A DNA stretch of 64,000 bases from JAGVIE01 sp964520905 (lineage in GTDB: Bacteria > Bacteroidota > Ignavibacteria > UBA10030 > SZUA-254). This document shows positions 15,364 through 24,162 of the stretch, one piece after another. Numbering within the stretch: position 1 is the first letter of the stretch; every line of letters begins with the position of its first letter. Made by a program: the position numbers and the translations under genes. The notes under the pieces were generated by a model that saw only the letters and a program-made list of their open reading frames with translations, did no database searches and was not told the DNA's origin. The DNA is taken from assembly GCA_964520905.1 (NCBI GenBank), contig CAZFQL010000010.1, positions 98,423 through 162,422 of the forward strand, read 5' to 3'.

Positions 15364-17615
15364 GGTTTGAAACGCTTCAGTCGGAGAGAGTTACTTACTA
15401 CTGAGACCGAACTCAAAGCCATCGCCCCAGCGGCAAGCATCGGATCGAGGTTGCCGAAAGCCGCAAGTGGTATTAAGATTATGTTATAGATGAATGCCCA
15501 GAAAAGATTCTGGCGTATGGTTTTCATGGTTTTCTTTGAAAGTTCTATCGCAGTATTTACATTTCTTAAATCTCCCTTAACAAGAATTATATCGCCAGTC
15601 TCGTTTGCAATGTCGGTGCCGGTTCCCATAGCTATCCCGATATCAGCTTGAGCAAGAGCAGGGGAGTCGTTTATTCCGTCACCAACCATGGCTACTGTAT
15701 TACCTTGCTCCTGAAGTTTTTTAACATTAAGAACTTTATCCTGTGGCAAAACTTCCGCGAGATAATTGGCAATACCGACTTCCTTGGCGATGTTTTCCGC
15801 AGTTCTCTTATTATCGCCCGTTATCATCCAGACTGATAAGCCGGAATTGCTCATCGCTTGGATTGCTGACTTAGAAGTTTCTTTGATTTGGTCAGCAACT
15901 GCTATGAGACCCGCAAGCTTACCGGCAACCGATACAAAGACAACTGTGTTGCCACTCGATTCTAATTTAGTAACCGAGGATAGATATTCACCGGATGATT
16001 TTATTACTTCTTCTAAATATTTATAGTTTCCAACTTTAACAAGCTTCGTATCAACCATGGCTTCGCTCCCTTTTCCGGGGATAGAATCGAACTGGTAGGG
16101 AGTACCCAGCTTGATTTCCAAATTATTCGCATGTGCAATAATTGCATGTGCAATTGGATGCTCGGAATATTTCTCAACCATCGCGGCGTAGTAGATCAAT
16201 TCATTTTGGTTGAATGGTTGAAATGCCATTACCTCCTTAACCGATGGCTTGCCATACGTGACAGTTCCTGTTTTATCAAGGACAACTGTATTGATTTTAT
16301 GCGCTATTTCTAAGCTTCGTGCATTTTTGATGATAATTCCATGCTCCGCGCCTACTCCGGTACCAACCATAATCGCAGTCGGAGTTGCTAAACCTAAAGC
16401 GCATGGACATGCAACCACCAACACAGCAACTGCGCTGAAGATGGCATGAACTAAATTATGCTCGACGCCAAGCAAATACCAAAGAGTAAATGTCAGCACC
16501 GATATAAGAATTACAGAAGGAACGAATACAGACGCCACACGGTCTGCTAATTGTTGGATTGGAGCTTTAGAAGCTTGTGCATCTTCGACCAAATTAACGA
16601 TCTGAGCAAAGAGTGTATCCTTGCCAACCTTCTTTGCTTGAAACGTAAAACTGCCTGATTGATTTATAGTTGCACCGGTTACCTCACTTCCAATCTGTTT
16701 CTCAACAGGAATGCTTTCTCCGCTTATCATCGATTCATCGACGAATGAATATCCTTCAGTAAGAATTCCATCCACCGGGATTCGCTCGCCTGGACGAACA
16801 ATGATCAGATCATCAATCATTACTTGCTTGATGGGGATATCCATTTCTTGACCATTTCGAATGACACGCGCGGTTTTTGATTGTAAATGCAGGAGCTTCT
16901 TGAGAGATTCGGACGCTTTCCCTTTTGCTCGTGCTTCGAGTAATCGACCCATAAGAATGAGAGTAATAATCACCGCAGAAGTGTCGTAATAAGTTGTCGG
17001 ATGTTCTCCGATATCTGTTAGTATTTCTGGAAAGAAAGTAATTATCGCGCTGAAAATAAAAGCGATAGATGTACCTACCGCAACCAATGTATTCATATCG
17101 GCAGAGAAATGTTTTAATAGTTTCCAGAAGCCAATGAAGAATCTCCTGCCTGACCAGAGCAGTACCGGAGCCGTAAGAACGAAAAGGAAATAATTCACCC
17201 CAAAGAATGAATGTGCAAAAAACATATTCAAGATTGAAATTGGGATCGTTAGGATTGCACTTAAAATGAAGTCTTTTTTCAAAGATGCAGATTCTCTTTG
17301 ATCGAGATTTTCTTTTACATCTTCAAGATTATCTTCATCCGCCACAACAACTTGATAGCCTATATCTTCAATTGATTTCTTGATGCTTTCAATTGAAATC
17401 CTGGAGTCGTCGAATGCTATTACAGCCGATTCGGTAGCGAGATTGACGGAAGCTGAGTTAACACCGTTAAGCTTCGAAAGATTTGTTTGGATACGGTTAA
17501 CGCAACTGGCACAACTCATACCTTGAATCGGGAGCACTATTTGTTGGATCGAAACAGTAGGTGAAGTCTGAGATGGGATCGTCGTATTCGTATAGGATTT
17601 ATTTGGGTTGATCAT
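15360..17615 (-). CDS. copA: Copper-translocating P1B-type ATPase
   Basis: 751 aa. One N-terminal HMA domain with GMSCASC (C35, C38), then transmembrane segments, the CPC ion-channel motif in VACPCALGLATPTA, phosphorylation motif DKTGT, the P1B SEHPIAHAI motif (His-Pro) and hinge GDGINDSPALAQADI. The CPC plus C-terminal N/S pattern marks it as a Cu+ exporter. It pumps copper out of the cytoplasm. Upstream in the same orientation lie an HMA lipoprotein, a Cys-rich exported protein and a YHS protein. The last codons run into a hairpin repeat. Confidence 0.95.
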   Translation of the reverse strand: MINPNKSYTNTTIPSQTSPTVSIQQIVLPIQGMSCASCVNRIQTNLSKLNGVNSASVNLATESAVIAFDDSRISIESIKKSIEDIGYQVVVADEDNLEDVKENLDQRESASLKKDFILSAILTIPISILNMFFAHSFFGVNYFLFVLTAPVLLWSGRRFFIGFWKLLKHFSADMNTLVAVGTSIAFIFSAIITFFPEILTDIGEHPTTYYDTSAVIITLILMGRLLEARAKGKASESLKKLLHLQSKTARVIRNGQEMDIPIKQVMIDDLIIVRPGERIPVDGILTEGYSFVDESMISGESIPVEKQIGSEVTGATINQSGSFTFQAKKVGKDTLFAQIVNLVEDAQASKAPIQQLADRVASVFVPSVILISVLTFTLWYLLGVEHNLVHAIFSAVAVLVVACPCALGLATPTAIMVGTGVGAEHGIIIKNARSLEIAHKINTVVLDKTGTVTYGKPSVKEVMAFQPFNQNELIYYAAMVEKYSEHPIAHAIIAHANNLEIKLGTPYQFDSIPGKGSEAMVDTKLVKVGNYKYLEEVIKSSGEYLSSVTKLESSGNTVVFVSVAGKLAGLIAVADQIKETSKSAIQAMSNSGLSVWMITGDNKRTAENIAKEVGIANYLAEVLPQDKVLNVKKLQEQGNTVAMVGDGINDSPALAQADIGIAMGTGTDIANETGDIILVKGDLRNVNTAIELSKKTMKTIRQNLFWAFIYNIILIPLAAFGNLDPMLAAGAMALSSVSVVSNSLRLKRFKP

Positions 17616-17644
17616 ACTAAATTATAAGGAAAACAATATTGGCA

Positions 17645-17980
17645 TCAATGATTCTTGCAGCAATCCGGCAGATTCTCATAAGCGTCCAGATCACGTTTAC
17701 GATCATTCGCATTATATCCTGCACGAGTAATCGCGATCTCAATTGTTTCGCTGTTAGTCTGAGTCGGTAAATATTTTACCTCGATAGTCTTGACTTCTAA
17801 ATCCACATTTACCTCTTTAACCCCCTCAAGGTCGTATACTGCTTTCTTTATACTCTCAACACAATGATCGCATCCGATTGTGTTTGATTTAATAAGAGTT
17901 GTCTTAAGATTATCGTCTTTCTTACATCCCGTTGATGATAATATCAGCAAGAAGAAGAAAATAGGGATAATATGTTTCAT
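17645..17980 (-). CDS. HMA-domain lipoprotein (MerP/CopZ-like)
   Basis: 111 aa. Lipoprotein signal peptide with lipobox S-T-G-C around residue 19; then a ~70-residue HMA domain with metal-binding GCDHC and the usual 'V..V.VDLE...V.V' strand pattern; the tail ends DCCKNH, adding a second possible metal site. Probably hands copper to or from the export system at the cell envelope; inferred from neighbouring copA 29 bases downstream. Confidence 0.87.
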   Translation of the reverse strand: MKHIIPIFFFLLILSSTGCKKDDNLKTTLIKSNTIGCDHCVESIKKAVYDLEGVKEVNVDLEVKTIEVKYLPTQTNSETIEIAITRAGYNANDRKRDLDAYENLPDCCKNH

Positions 17981-18000
17981 AATTTCACCGATTAGTATTG

Positions 18001-18038
18001 AAAAATAAAAAGCCGTCCCCCTGTAGAGGAACGGCTTT
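18001..18038 (-). terminator. Rho-independent terminator
   Basis: On the minus strand AAAGCCGTTCC and GGGGACGGCTTT form a stem followed by TTTTATTTTT. It ends the transcript of the Cys-rich gene at 18056-18373 before the HMA lipoprotein gene. Confidence 0.85.
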
Positions 18039-18055
18039 GCTGAAAAACAAATAGT

Positions 18056-18373
18056 TTATTTCTTTCCGTTCTCTGTCTTTGTTTCTGAACTCTTCATGCC
18101 CGGACATTTTGATTTGTCGCTTTTCGACATGTCACATTTCGCTTTATCACCCTTGGAGCAGTTTTCGCTCATCTTGCCATCTTTCTTGCAGCAATCTTTC
18201 GAATTATCAGCGCACTTATGAGCATCTTTGGCGTCCGCTTTCATGCTGTGCATAGGGCATTCTGATTTTTTATCAGAAGTATTCTTGGCAGCTTTTTCTT
18301 TCGTCTGGGCTGTCAATAATGAAAACGTAAAGATGACCGCTAAAAAAATACTGAGCAGAGAATGTAATTTCAT
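18056..18373 (-). CDS. Small exported Cys/Lys/Met-rich protein, putative metal sequestration
   Basis: 105 aa: signal peptide (LLSIFLAVIFTFSLLTAQ), then a low-complexity region with C-P-M-H-S-M, DCCKKDG, ENCSKG, KCDMSKS and KCPGM. The Cys and Met spacing suits binding of copper in the periplasm. Not a family I can name; assigned by composition and by its place in the copper cluster. Followed by a good terminator, so it may be transcribed on its own. Confidence 0.75.
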   Translation of the reverse strand: MKLHSLLSIFLAVIFTFSLLTAQTKEKAAKNTSDKKSECPMHSMKADAKDAHKCADNSKDCCKKDGKMSENCSKGDKAKCDMSKSDKSKCPGMKSSETKTENGKK

Positions 18374-18464
18374 AAGGTATTCCTAATTGTTGGGACATGA
18401 GGATTATTTAATTAAACAAATGTACGAAAATATCCAGAACAAAAGCAAGATATTTTTATCTGAA

Positions 18465-18650
18465 TTATTTTTTATTTCTATCCATTGGATATGATGTGGA
18501 GCTCTCAGGAGCAGAATATTTCTCAGGATCACTATCGAATCTCTTTTTGCAGGAAATCGCACAGAAATAATATGTCTTTCCATTATACTCGCTCTTTCCG
18601 GCGGCGGTCTGTTCGTCTATGCGCATTTTACATATCGGGTCAATTACCAT
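18465..18650 (-). CDS. YHS-domain protein
   Basis: 61 aa. DPICKMRID and GKTYYFCAISCKKRFDSDPEKY make a complete YHS domain, a small Cys-containing fold that binds heavy metals and often accompanies P-type copper ATPases. The start codon directly follows the stop of the upstream Fn3 protein (TAG-ATG), so the two are probably translated from one message. Confidence 0.88.
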   Translation of the reverse strand: MVIDPICKMRIDEQTAAGKSEYNGKTYYFCAISCKKRFDSDPEKYSAPESSTSYPMDRNKK

Positions 18651-21212
18651 CTAATTATCTCCATTATAATCAAAGTTTTGTTGTTTAATTTCTGCAGGCG
18701 ATGTTTTTTGTTGTATCCCTACAACATTAACTAAGCTTTCCCGTACATTATTCAGGATTAATTGACCTGTTTGCGATACCTTAACCCAATATCCCAGCAT
18801 AGATGTGAGTGAATCAACTGATGAATAATTGCCATCGTACTGATAAAATCCGGAAATAATAATTCCTGTTGGAATTGTTGATATCAATCCGACAGGATAC
18901 AATTTTGCCGCCGATCCTATTAAATTCCATCCAATGGATACGTTTAATGTCTCGGATTGATTCGGTATTCCTTTCAGAGTTATTGTCTCGGCTGAATCTA
19001 ATTTTATCCAATAACCACGGCCGACCACCAAACTTTCACATGGCACGTAAACGTTATCGTATAGAAATGCACTTGATACGGCGGATGGAAAGATCACAGA
19101 TTTTCTCTCATCGGGTTGAGCGAACGGCAGGGATACAATATTCCAGCCCTGATTGAAGCGATAAGATATAAATTGAGAATCGGATTGTGTGAATGACCAT
19201 ATTTCTGAAAACAGACCCCACCCTGCGGCATTCATGGCGCGAACTCTCCAATAATAATTCAGTAACGAGTCTAAGCCGGTTATGGAAAAAGATGTATCGA
19301 CTATTGCCGAATCCTGATAGACGATTGGATCGAATGAGTTTGTTACCGATATCTGGAAATTGTATCTCGATATTCCTGCAATAGAATTCCAGGTAAAGGA
19401 AATGGTATCTGGAAGTCCGGTAATCCCATTTGTAGGGGAGATGAGTTGAACCGGTTCAGGGACTCCAAGAACCGAGAACATTCTCACCAAACTGGGCGGT
19501 CCCCACCCGGCAATATTTCTTGCAGTCACGCGCCAGTAATAATAGCCGCCTGATAAATTGTGAATAGTAAAAACAGAATCGATTATATTGGAATCTGAAA
19601 TTGCAATCGTGGAAAATGAATAATCGGATGCGAGTTCAAATTTGTAATTGACCGCACCCGGAACGACGTACCAAGTACAGACAACCGGTAGAAGTAAATC
19701 GGAAGATGAATCAGCCGGTATGTCGAGTTGAACAGACGGAGGAATATCCCACGTTGTAAAAGACCATATTGAACTGTATGTACCCCATCCGGCATTATTC
19801 TTCGCGCGCACTCTCCAGTAATAGGTAGTATTCAGTAAGAGTCCCGGAATAGCCGTAGCAGTATCTACAAGAGTTGAATCTAAAACAACATAGGATGTAA
19901 ATGTGTTTGAAGTCGAAAGATCATATTGATACTTTGTTGCAGTTGTTTCCTTACGCCATTTGCAGATCGTTGGAATAGGAATCAGCGAACTTGCATTCGA
20001 TGGTATAGCAAGTACGATCTGTGACGGGACATTCCATGTCGTAAATCTACGAATTGCACTGAAAGCTCCCCATCCCGAACTATTTTTTGCACGAACACGC
20101 CAATAGTATGTAGTGTTCAGAGCCAGACTGGAAATAGTCGTTGTAGTATCAATTAAAGATGTATCAGAGATAATGAATGTTGAGAAAGTATTTGATATTG
20201 ATAGATCGAACTGATAGTTTGTTGCAGTAGAAGTTTGTCTCCATTTAAATGTGGTCGGAATCGTAACCCCGGTGCTGAGATCATTTGGTGAGACAAGTAC
20301 AACTTGAGCAGGTGGAGATTGTTGAGGTGAAACTAACCATAAACAAGTGTTGAGGAATACGATATTATCAGTAGCACCGGCTTCTGTCCAACCATTATAC
20401 AAAGTATTGCCTGCCTGTCCGGTGCCATCATCGGCAGGAGAGCTGTCGCCAATGCCGGCAACTTTACCAAGTCCGTATCGGGATGTCGCTGCCACTATTT
20501 GTGTTGTACCGTGAGAGATTCCATTCATCCAGATATGACCTTTTGCAGATGAGTTGGAGGAGGTCAATCGCATAGATGTACCGCCGTGGTAACTTAGCGC
20601 AGTAACGGTTCCGGCTGCGCCGTTGATAATTGAATCAACGCCGGTTTCAATATTTGTATAAACGCCTGTAATGTAGTTGTTAGTCTCGCCACCAGATTGA
20701 AAATGAATTCCAAACAAGCTATCGGTTCTAAGATCGTTCCAGACTTCAGGTGAATCCCATCCGTCGCTATCGCGGTCGGAAGCATTATGATCTGCTACCA
20801 TCATCAATCCGCCGCCATTCTGAACAAAAGATTTGATCGCTAATTTTTCAGCAGCACTGAACGGATTTTGTGGCTCGCAAACAATAAAGAGATTGTAATT
20901 CGATAAATCGTATACATTGCCAGCATTCCCATAAGTTATGCCGTACGATGTTGTGAGTGTATGAACAGTAAAGCCCAATTGAACCAGATCGACGCCCCAT
21001 GCAGATATCGCACCAAGCCAATAAGTCTCAGGAGTTGAGGGCGTTATGTCGGATTGTGCAGGCGAAGGGATAGGTTGTTGAGTATCAATAATCCAATCGG
21101 CGTTACCGGCTGTTTCATTTTTTGTGTTATCGAAAAGGGCTTTATACGTCTGTGCGGATGAAAAAACAGTTGCAGAAAGAAAAATAAAAATGTATAAGAA
21201 GTACTTCGGCAT
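18651..21212 (-). CDS. Large exported protein with four Fn3-like repeats
   Basis: 853 aa. Signal peptide (IFIFLSATVFSSA^Q). Residues about 20-300 form an N-terminal domain with NLFIVCEPQNPFSAAE and QNGGGLMMVADHNASD, similar to the GATase-like/DUF4350 fold. Four ~95-residue Fn3-type repeats follow (about 300-680), each ending TTYYWRVRA.N.AGWG...S. The last part (about 685-830) has GWNIVSLPF and RGYWIKLDS, a module frequent in secreted Ignavibacteria proteins. A type IX sorting tail would be expected after this, but the protein ends in QQNFDYNGDN, so it may be truncated or surface-attached otherwise. Function unknown. Confidence 0.8.
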   Translation of the reverse strand: MPKYFLYIFIFLSATVFSSAQTYKALFDNTKNETAGNADWIIDTQQPIPSPAQSDITPSTPETYWLGAISAWGVDLVQLGFTVHTLTTSYGITYGNAGNVYDLSNYNLFIVCEPQNPFSAAEKLAIKSFVQNGGGLMMVADHNASDRDSDGWDSPEVWNDLRTDSLFGIHFQSGGETNNYITGVYTNIETGVDSIINGAAGTVTALSYHGGTSMRLTSSNSSAKGHIWMNGISHGTTQIVAATSRYGLGKVAGIGDSSPADDGTGQAGNTLYNGWTEAGATDNIVFLNTCLWLVSPQQSPPAQVVLVSPNDLSTGVTIPTTFKWRQTSTATNYQFDLSISNTFSTFIISDTSLIDTTTTISSLALNTTYYWRVRAKNSSGWGAFSAIRRFTTWNVPSQIVLAIPSNASSLIPIPTICKWRKETTATKYQYDLSTSNTFTSYVVLDSTLVDTATAIPGLLLNTTYYWRVRAKNNAGWGTYSSIWSFTTWDIPPSVQLDIPADSSSDLLLPVVCTWYVVPGAVNYKFELASDYSFSTIAISDSNIIDSVFTIHNLSGGYYYWRVTARNIAGWGPPSLVRMFSVLGVPEPVQLISPTNGITGLPDTISFTWNSIAGISRYNFQISVTNSFDPIVYQDSAIVDTSFSITGLDSLLNYYWRVRAMNAAGWGLFSEIWSFTQSDSQFISYRFNQGWNIVSLPFAQPDERKSVIFPSAVSSAFLYDNVYVPCESLVVGRGYWIKLDSAETITLKGIPNQSETLNVSIGWNLIGSAAKLYPVGLISTIPTGIIISGFYQYDGNYSSVDSLTSMLGYWVKVSQTGQLILNNVRESLVNVVGIQQKTSPAEIKQQNFDYNGDN

Positions 21213-21351
21213 TTAGAAATAGCAAGATTAATAATGACATATTAAAATATGAATTATTTCTCTAATTTGCTATATTGGAACCATCACTTCATCGTTCTTT
21301 ATTCTTAATATTCATTTTCATACATCAAGATTAAAAAATAAAGGAAAATTC

Positions 21352-22875
21352 ATGTCTACCATACTGAATGGATCAGAATTAACAGTAGAAAAATTAGTAC
21401 GAATCGCGCGCCACGGCGAGAAGGTTGAATTAGCAAACGAGGCATTGGCGAGAATAAAAACTTGCCGCGCAATGTTAGAGGAGAAACTTAAAGCCCGTGA
21501 GATTATGTACGGAACAAACACCGGAATCGGTGAATTTTCCGAAGTTGTTCTAAACGATGAACAAGTAAAAGAGTTTCAGAAATATTTAATCTACAATCAT
21601 GCTGCTGGAATCGGCGATCCCGCACCAATAGAGTATGTGCGTGGTGCGATGGCTGGCAGAATTAATGTCCATGCACACGGTAACTCCGGCTGTCGTCCTG
21701 AAATCACTTTGACGTTGGTTGATATGTTAAACAAAGGTGTAACGCCTGTTGTTTGTCAGAAGGGTTCAGTCGGTGCGTGCGGTGATCTTGCGCCGATGTC
21801 TCAGATTGCATTGCTTATGATGGGTGAGGGAGAGGCGTATTACAAAGGCGAAAAGCTTCCCGGAAAAGTTGCGATGGAAAAAGCAGAGATTCCCATTCCC
21901 GGACTTCAAGCACGCGATGGTTTGGCGACAATAAACGGCTCCAACTTGCTCACAGCGATGAGCGCGATTCACATTTACGACATTAATCGCTGGTTAAAGC
22001 AGGCAGAGATTGCCTGTGCTATGTCGCTTGAAGCTTTGTTTGCCAACTTGAAACCGTACGATACTCGCTTGCATGAACTGCGCGGATTCTCCGGCGCCAT
22101 ACGAAGCGCTAAAGCAATTATGGCTTGCATAAAAGGAAGTGATTTACAAACAGGAAAGATAAAAACAAAAGTTCAGGATGCGTACTCAATGCGTTCATCG
22201 CCGCAGGTAATCGGTACGGCACACGATGCAGTTGCTTACGCGAAAAAGCAAGTTGAGATAGAATTGAATGGCGTTGGCGACAATCCTATTTTTCTACCAG
22301 AGCATAAACTGACTTTAACCGGTGCAAATTTCCAGGGTTCACCTGTCTCATTACCGATGGATATGGTAGGTATTGCTGTAACAATGGTGAGTGTACTTTC
22401 GGAACGGAGATTGAATCGTCTTTTGAATCCTGCATTAAGTGTTGGACTACCTGCATTCTTGACAAAAGGTGCAGGAATGTTTTCAGGTTTGATGCTCAGT
22501 CAGTACACTGCCGATATGCAGATTGTTGAGCAAAGAATTCTTTCGACTCCGGCTTCAATTCAATCTATTCCAGCCGCGGCAGATCAGGAAGATTTTGTTT
22601 CGATGGGAATGAACACTGCCATCAAGAACGCTCAGATTTTGGATAACGCTTACGGTGTTCTGGGGATCGAGTTTATGGCGGCGGCACAAGCGCTCGATTT
22701 CCGTGAGTTCACACCCGGTATTGGGAACAGAAAAGCAAAGGAAGTAATCAGGAAACATGTAGCACATCTCGATGTAGATCGGCCGCTCTATCCAGATCAT
22801 ACAAAAATGAAAGAAGTTGTTAAGTCTTGTGAGATACTTGAGGAAGTTGAGAAAGTGGCAGGAAGTTTGGAATGA
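21352..22875 (+). CDS. hutH: Histidine ammonia-lyase with Ala-Cys-Gly MIO triad
   Basis: 507 aa, normal length. Deaminates L-histidine to urocanate, using an MIO group formed from an internal Ala-Ser-Gly. Here GSVGACGDLAP carries A142-C143-G144: the codon at 21778-21780 is TGC. Other active-site residues stand at Pseudomonas HAL positions: Tyr53 (YGTNTGIG), His83 (NHAAGIG), Arg281 (SMRSSPQV) and Glu413 (DQEDFVSMG). His83 and the Glu argue for histidine rather than Phe/Tyr, though N82 and F415 differ from common HAL (S and H). AAAGGA lies upstream. No other hut genes are nearby. The last 63 bases recur at 23577. Confidence 0.85.
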   Translation: MSTILNGSELTVEKLVRIARHGEKVELANEALARIKTCRAMLEEKLKAREIMYGTNTGIGEFSEVVLNDEQVKEFQKYLIYNHAAGIGDPAPIEYVRGAMAGRINVHAHGNSGCRPEITLTLVDMLNKGVTPVVCQKGSVGACGDLAPMSQIALLMMGEGEAYYKGEKLPGKVAMEKAEIPIPGLQARDGLATINGSNLLTAMSAIHIYDINRWLKQAEIACAMSLEALFANLKPYDTRLHELRGFSGAIRSAKAIMACIKGSDLQTGKIKTKVQDAYSMRSSPQVIGTAHDAVAYAKKQVEIELNGVGDNPIFLPEHKLTLTGANFQGSPVSLPMDMVGIAVTMVSVLSERRLNRLLNPALSVGLPAFLTKGAGMFSGLMLSQYTADMQIVEQRILSTPASIQSIPAAADQEDFVSMGMNTAIKNAQILDNAYGVLGIEFMAAAQALDFREFTPGIGNRKAKEVIRKHVAHLDVDRPLYPDHTKMKEVVKSCEILEEVEKVAGSLE

Positions 22876-22891
22876 TAAGGTGGAGTCTATC
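22813..22891 (+). repeat. Direct repeat A: hutH 3' end and 16 bases beyond
   Basis: 79 bases covering the last 20 codons, the stop and 16 bases after the stop. Copy B at 23577-23655 differs at only about seven positions (two synonymous, one Glu to Asp, a few after the stop). The two copies flank the RAYT unit. Confidence 0.93.
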
Positions 22892-22943
22892 GAATGTTCA
22901 CTTTGAAAGGGCTTGTTTTATGAAGCAAGAAAGATTAACCCGG

Positions 22944-22967
22944 CGGTCACGAACCATTTCGTGACCG
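22944..22967. repeat. REP-like palindrome, left of RAYT
   Basis: CGGTCACGAA-CCAT-TTCGTGACCG, a 10-bp perfect stem with a 4-base loop, directly before the RAYT ribosome-binding site. Candidate recognition hairpin of the transposase. Confidence 0.75.
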
Positions 22968-22977
22968 AAGGAGATTT

Positions 22978-23526
22978 ATGGGAAGACGAGGAAGACAATC
23001 GCTTAAAGATGAAACAATATTTTTCGTAACTACAACCGTTGTAAGATTCGCACAGGTTTTTACGAAAGATAAATATTGTGATATCTTAATTCACAATATC
23101 AAACATTATCAAAAGCATTATAAATTTCTTATACTTGGATATGTTATAATGCCCTCACACTTCCACTGGATCATTGAGGTAAAGCCTGAGTTTGGAACTG
23201 TATCCGATATCATGAGGGATATAAAAAAATATAGTGCATGGGATTTAATTGAAGCATTAGAAAAAGATCATCGAGATGATTTAATTAGATTATTTGAGGA
23301 AGAATCGAGAGGATATGCAAATCAGAAACGTAAATTTTGGATGAAGCGTTTTGATGATGAGGTTATCAGAAATCCAGAAATGTTCAGAATAAAGTTAGAA
23401 TATATACATTATAACCCAGTTAAGGCAGATTTAGTTAAAGAGACAGAATTATATAAATATTCAAGTGCCCGGAATTATATGCTTGATGATCAATCAGTAT
23501 TATATGTCAAAACAACATGGTGTTAA
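22978..23526 (+). CDS. REP-associated tyrosine transposase (RAYT, Y1/HUH family)
   Basis: 182 aa single-domain HUH enzyme. GYVIMPSHFHWIIEV holds the HUH motif (His-Phe-His) and KLEYIHYNPVKADLV the helix with the catalytic Tyr; this is the standard RAYT pattern. GAAGGAG sits 4 bases before the ATG. Hairpins lie on both sides (22944-22967 and 23542-23565), and the whole unit lies between two copies of the hutH 3' end. Nicks and joins single-stranded DNA at REP hairpins; not a classical insertion sequence. Confidence 0.93.
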   Translation: MGRRGRQSLKDETIFFVTTTVVRFAQVFTKDKYCDILIHNIKHYQKHYKFLILGYVIMPSHFHWIIEVKPEFGTVSDIMRDIKKYSAWDLIEALEKDHRDDLIRLFEEESRGYANQKRKFWMKRFDDEVIRNPEMFRIKLEYIHYNPVKADLVKETELYKYSSARNYMLDDQSVLYVKTTWC

Positions 23527-23541
23527 TTATTTGCTTTGTTA

Positions 23542-23565
23542 CTGTCATGGTGTGGACCATGACAG
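23542..23565. repeat. REP-like palindrome, right of RAYT
   Basis: CTGTCATGGT-GTGG-ACCATGACAG, a 10-bp perfect stem with loop GTGG, 16 bases after the RAYT stop. The arm TGTCATGGT/ACCATGACA recurs at 55007-55055. Confidence 0.8.
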
Positions 23566-23576
23566 CCCTGCGAAAA

Positions 23577-23655
23577 GAAGTTGTTAAATCGTGTGAGATA
23601 CTTGATGAAGTTGAGAAAGTGGCAGGAAGTTTGGAATGATAGGATGGAGTTTATC
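23577..23655 (+). repeat. Direct repeat B: second copy of the hutH 3' end
   Basis: Encodes the last 20 residues and stop of the lyase, with one amino-acid change, then 16 further matching bases. It has no start of its own and is a non-functional duplicate. Lies between the RAYT unit and vsr. Confidence 0.93.
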
Positions 23656-23745
23656 ATACATATCCGATTAGATGTACGCAATTCGTTAACATAACTGGAT
23701 TAGAAATGTTAATCTCAATGCCATACATCGTGAGGATTTAATCTG

Positions 23746-24162
23746 ATGGACAATTTAACACGTAAGAATAGATCGTGGAACATGTCAAGGATATGTTCTA
23801 CAGATACCGTTGCTGAACAAACAGTTCGTTCGTACTTATATAAACGAGGTTTGAGATTTCACAACAACGATATTACATTACCCGGAAAGCCTGACATTGT
23901 ATTTCCGAAACTAAAAGCTATATTGTTTATTAATGGATGTTACTGGCATAGACATAAGGGTTGTAAGAGAACAACCATGCCAAAGTCAAACACGACTTAC
24001 TGGCGAAATAAGTTTAAGATGAACAAACGACGTGATCAGAGAAACGCAAGGAATTTACGCTTGATGGGTTACAGAGTACTCACAATATGGGAATGCCAAA
24101 CTAAAATAAATTCGAAGTTGGTATCATTGTTTAATAGAATTAGATTGACCCCAACAAAATGA
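23746..24162 (+). CDS. vsr: Very short patch repair endonuclease Vsr
   Basis: 138 aa. Opening 'TRKNRSWNMSRICSTDTVAEQTVRSYLYKRGLRF' (the usual 'R..NMs.I...dT..E..vR..L...G.r'), then GKPDIVFPKLKAILFINGCYWHRH with the metal-binding Asp and the Cys/His cluster, and MGYRVLTIWEC. It nicks next to T:G mismatches that arise when 5-methylcytosine deaminates, which fits the C5-methyltransferase gene that overlaps its stop codon (ATGA). GAGG lies 10 bases before the ATG. Confidence 0.94.
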   Translation: MDNLTRKNRSWNMSRICSTDTVAEQTVRSYLYKRGLRFHNNDITLPGKPDIVFPKLKAILFINGCYWHRHKGCKRTTMPKSNTTYWRNKFKMNKRRDQRNARNLRLMGYRVLTIWECQTKINSKLVSLFNRIRLTPTK

